NCBI RefSeq assembly: GCF_011077185.1 | Contig: NC_048896.1 | Span: 87,841,426-87,905,425 of the forward strand | Direction of reading: 5' to 3' | Length of the DNA stretch: 64,000 nucleotides | From: Oxyura jamaicensis | Lineage: Eukaryota > Chordata > Aves > Anseriformes > Anatidae | Part shown: positions 63,130 through 64,000 of the stretch, in pieces | Layout of the letters: every line of letters begins with the position of its first letter | Position numbering within the stretch: the stretch's first letter is position 1 | Position numbers and translations under genes: made by a program | Notes under the pieces: generated by a model | Database searches by the model: none | What the model was told of the DNA's origin: nothing | The model's input: only the letters and a program-made list of their open reading frames with translations

Positions 63130-63465
63130 CAGTGCAGTTATCACTATAATCACTAATGTGGCTACAATTATACTGGCGTATAAATGTGCCTTATACTTGT
63201 CCCCTTCTAGTAGAAGCACATCTTTATCTTTATAACTGTTTTCACACCACTGGTTTAACCTGACTTTAATTGTGTAAGTATAGCTTGCATTTATTGAGAG
63301 GGTTTGTGTACATAGTTCAAGGTTCATTGTTTGGAGACTTGTTTTCATTCTTTGACGGAGACTTGGATGAAATGCCTGGTTTCTGCCAGTACTGGTATGT
63401 GGAGCTGTGCTTAGTTGGGAATGGTGCTTAGAAGGAGAACATACAACGAGTAGCTTAATGGCTTT
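63130..63465 (-). other. Unassigned open segment encoding a membrane-spanning stretch, possible exon
   Basis: On the minus strand the frame is open for 112 codons, from just after an in-frame TAG (63468-63466) to a good donor, CACTG|GTAAGA at 63130/63129. The product has an N-glycosylation sequon (NAS), strand-like YTYTIKVR, two cysteines, a KYK stretch and then a hydrophobic span, AHLYASIIVATLVIIVITAL. This is the pattern of the membrane-proximal part of a type I membrane protein. One acceptor choice (CCTTCTAAG before 63426) gives a 297-nt phase 0-0 exon. I do not recognise the family, and no partner exons are identified. It lies about 300 bp beyond the NELFA poly(A) site, in antisense. It could be a real exon, a decayed one, or chance. 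Confidence 0.3.
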
Positions 63466-64000
63466 CTAATGCTGAGAGGGTACCTCGGGCTGGCTTAAAG
63501 GTTCCTGTTAAAGTGGAACTCTTAGGACAAAATGAGGCTTTTCTCTTTTCTAAAAAGACCAAATCCCATAAGTACTTGTATACTAACAGATGTTTAGGTG
63601 ATTGTTTAGAATATTTTATATTGGGGAATTTTTATTGCATTCTTATTTTTAGTTTTTCAACCTATTATCCAACTGAATGTGGAAAGCATAAGTTACAAGA
63701 GAACACTGTAAAACAGTATTTTAAGATGTGACCAAATTATAGATTTCTTAACTATATTTGAGCAAATACACAGAATGTTCTAGCTCCTGTAGTTGGCAAG
63801 TTATTTGATGGTACCTGCTACCATTATGGAGTGTTGTGCATGTTTTAGGGTGAAAGTTAGGTTCCACATAACTGTCACATGGGGGGTTCTCCTCCACTTT
63901 ATTAGCCCATTTCAGAAGCAGTGTAGATTGTGATTCTGATTGTTTTTTCTTTAAGCATCTAGAAACCAGCCTGACAAGTGCGGATGAGTAGTGGGTTTTA
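63466..64000. other. Downstream flank of NELFA
   Basis: No coding exon recognised. In mammals NSD2 lies beyond and converges on NELFA. Two minus-strand AATAAA hexamers (near 63.63 and 63.90 kb on the plus map, read as TTTATT) could end such a gene, but nothing of NSD2 itself is visible in the window. Confidence 0.4.

Noticed and set aside
1..64000. CRISPR arrays, operons, tRNA or rRNA genes
   Set aside because: No regularly spaced direct repeats, no tRNA-like A and B box pair with a cloverleaf that I could confirm, and the whole window has vertebrate gene structure.

Overview
The window is nuclear DNA from a vertebrate, most likely a bird. Its two genes are split into small exons with GT-AG (once GC-AG) introns. 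Single-copy DNA dominates, and the interspersed repeats are of bird type: four truncated CR1 LINE 3' ends and one solo LTR that resembles an avian endogenous-retrovirus family. The gene order is that of the human 4p16.3 NELFA / C4orf48 (NICOL1) neighbourhood. No species is claimed.

Layout. 1-5240: no supported gene, downstream of NICOL1. 5692-12578, minus strand: three coding exons of NICOL1 (C4orf48), a small secreted protein of 94 residues; its exons are too short to stand out as long ORFs and were found by splicing and family resemblance. 12579-40170: about 27.6 kb without a recognisable coding exon, with two CR1 remnants, one solo LTR (20505-21070), homopolymer and AT-rich tracts. 40170-41430: a sharp CpG island with a cluster of YY1-like motifs, which is the NELFA promoter and first exon. 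40838-62108, plus strand: NELFA, 11 coding exons giving a predicted 525-residue protein, co-linear with human NELF-A from start to stop. 62109-about 62815: NELFA 3' UTR with an AATAAA signal. 62820-64000: downstream DNA with an unexplained minus-strand open segment that could encode a membrane-spanning exon.

Functionally the two genes are unrelated. NELFA is a nuclear subunit of the NELF complex, which holds promoter-proximal RNA polymerase II. NICOL1 is a secreted small protein. They are arranged head to head. In human the two genes start, as I recall, very close together, so the bird NICOL1 transcript may also begin in the NELFA CpG island and splice across about 27 kb to its first coding exon at 12.6 kb. 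This is the main testable prediction here. Other points worth attention: a GC donor in NELFA intron 10, the YY1-like array, a possible poison exon in NELFA intron 7, and the minus-strand membrane-type open segment at 63.1-63.5 kb. I see no microbial-type system, CRISPR array or operon.
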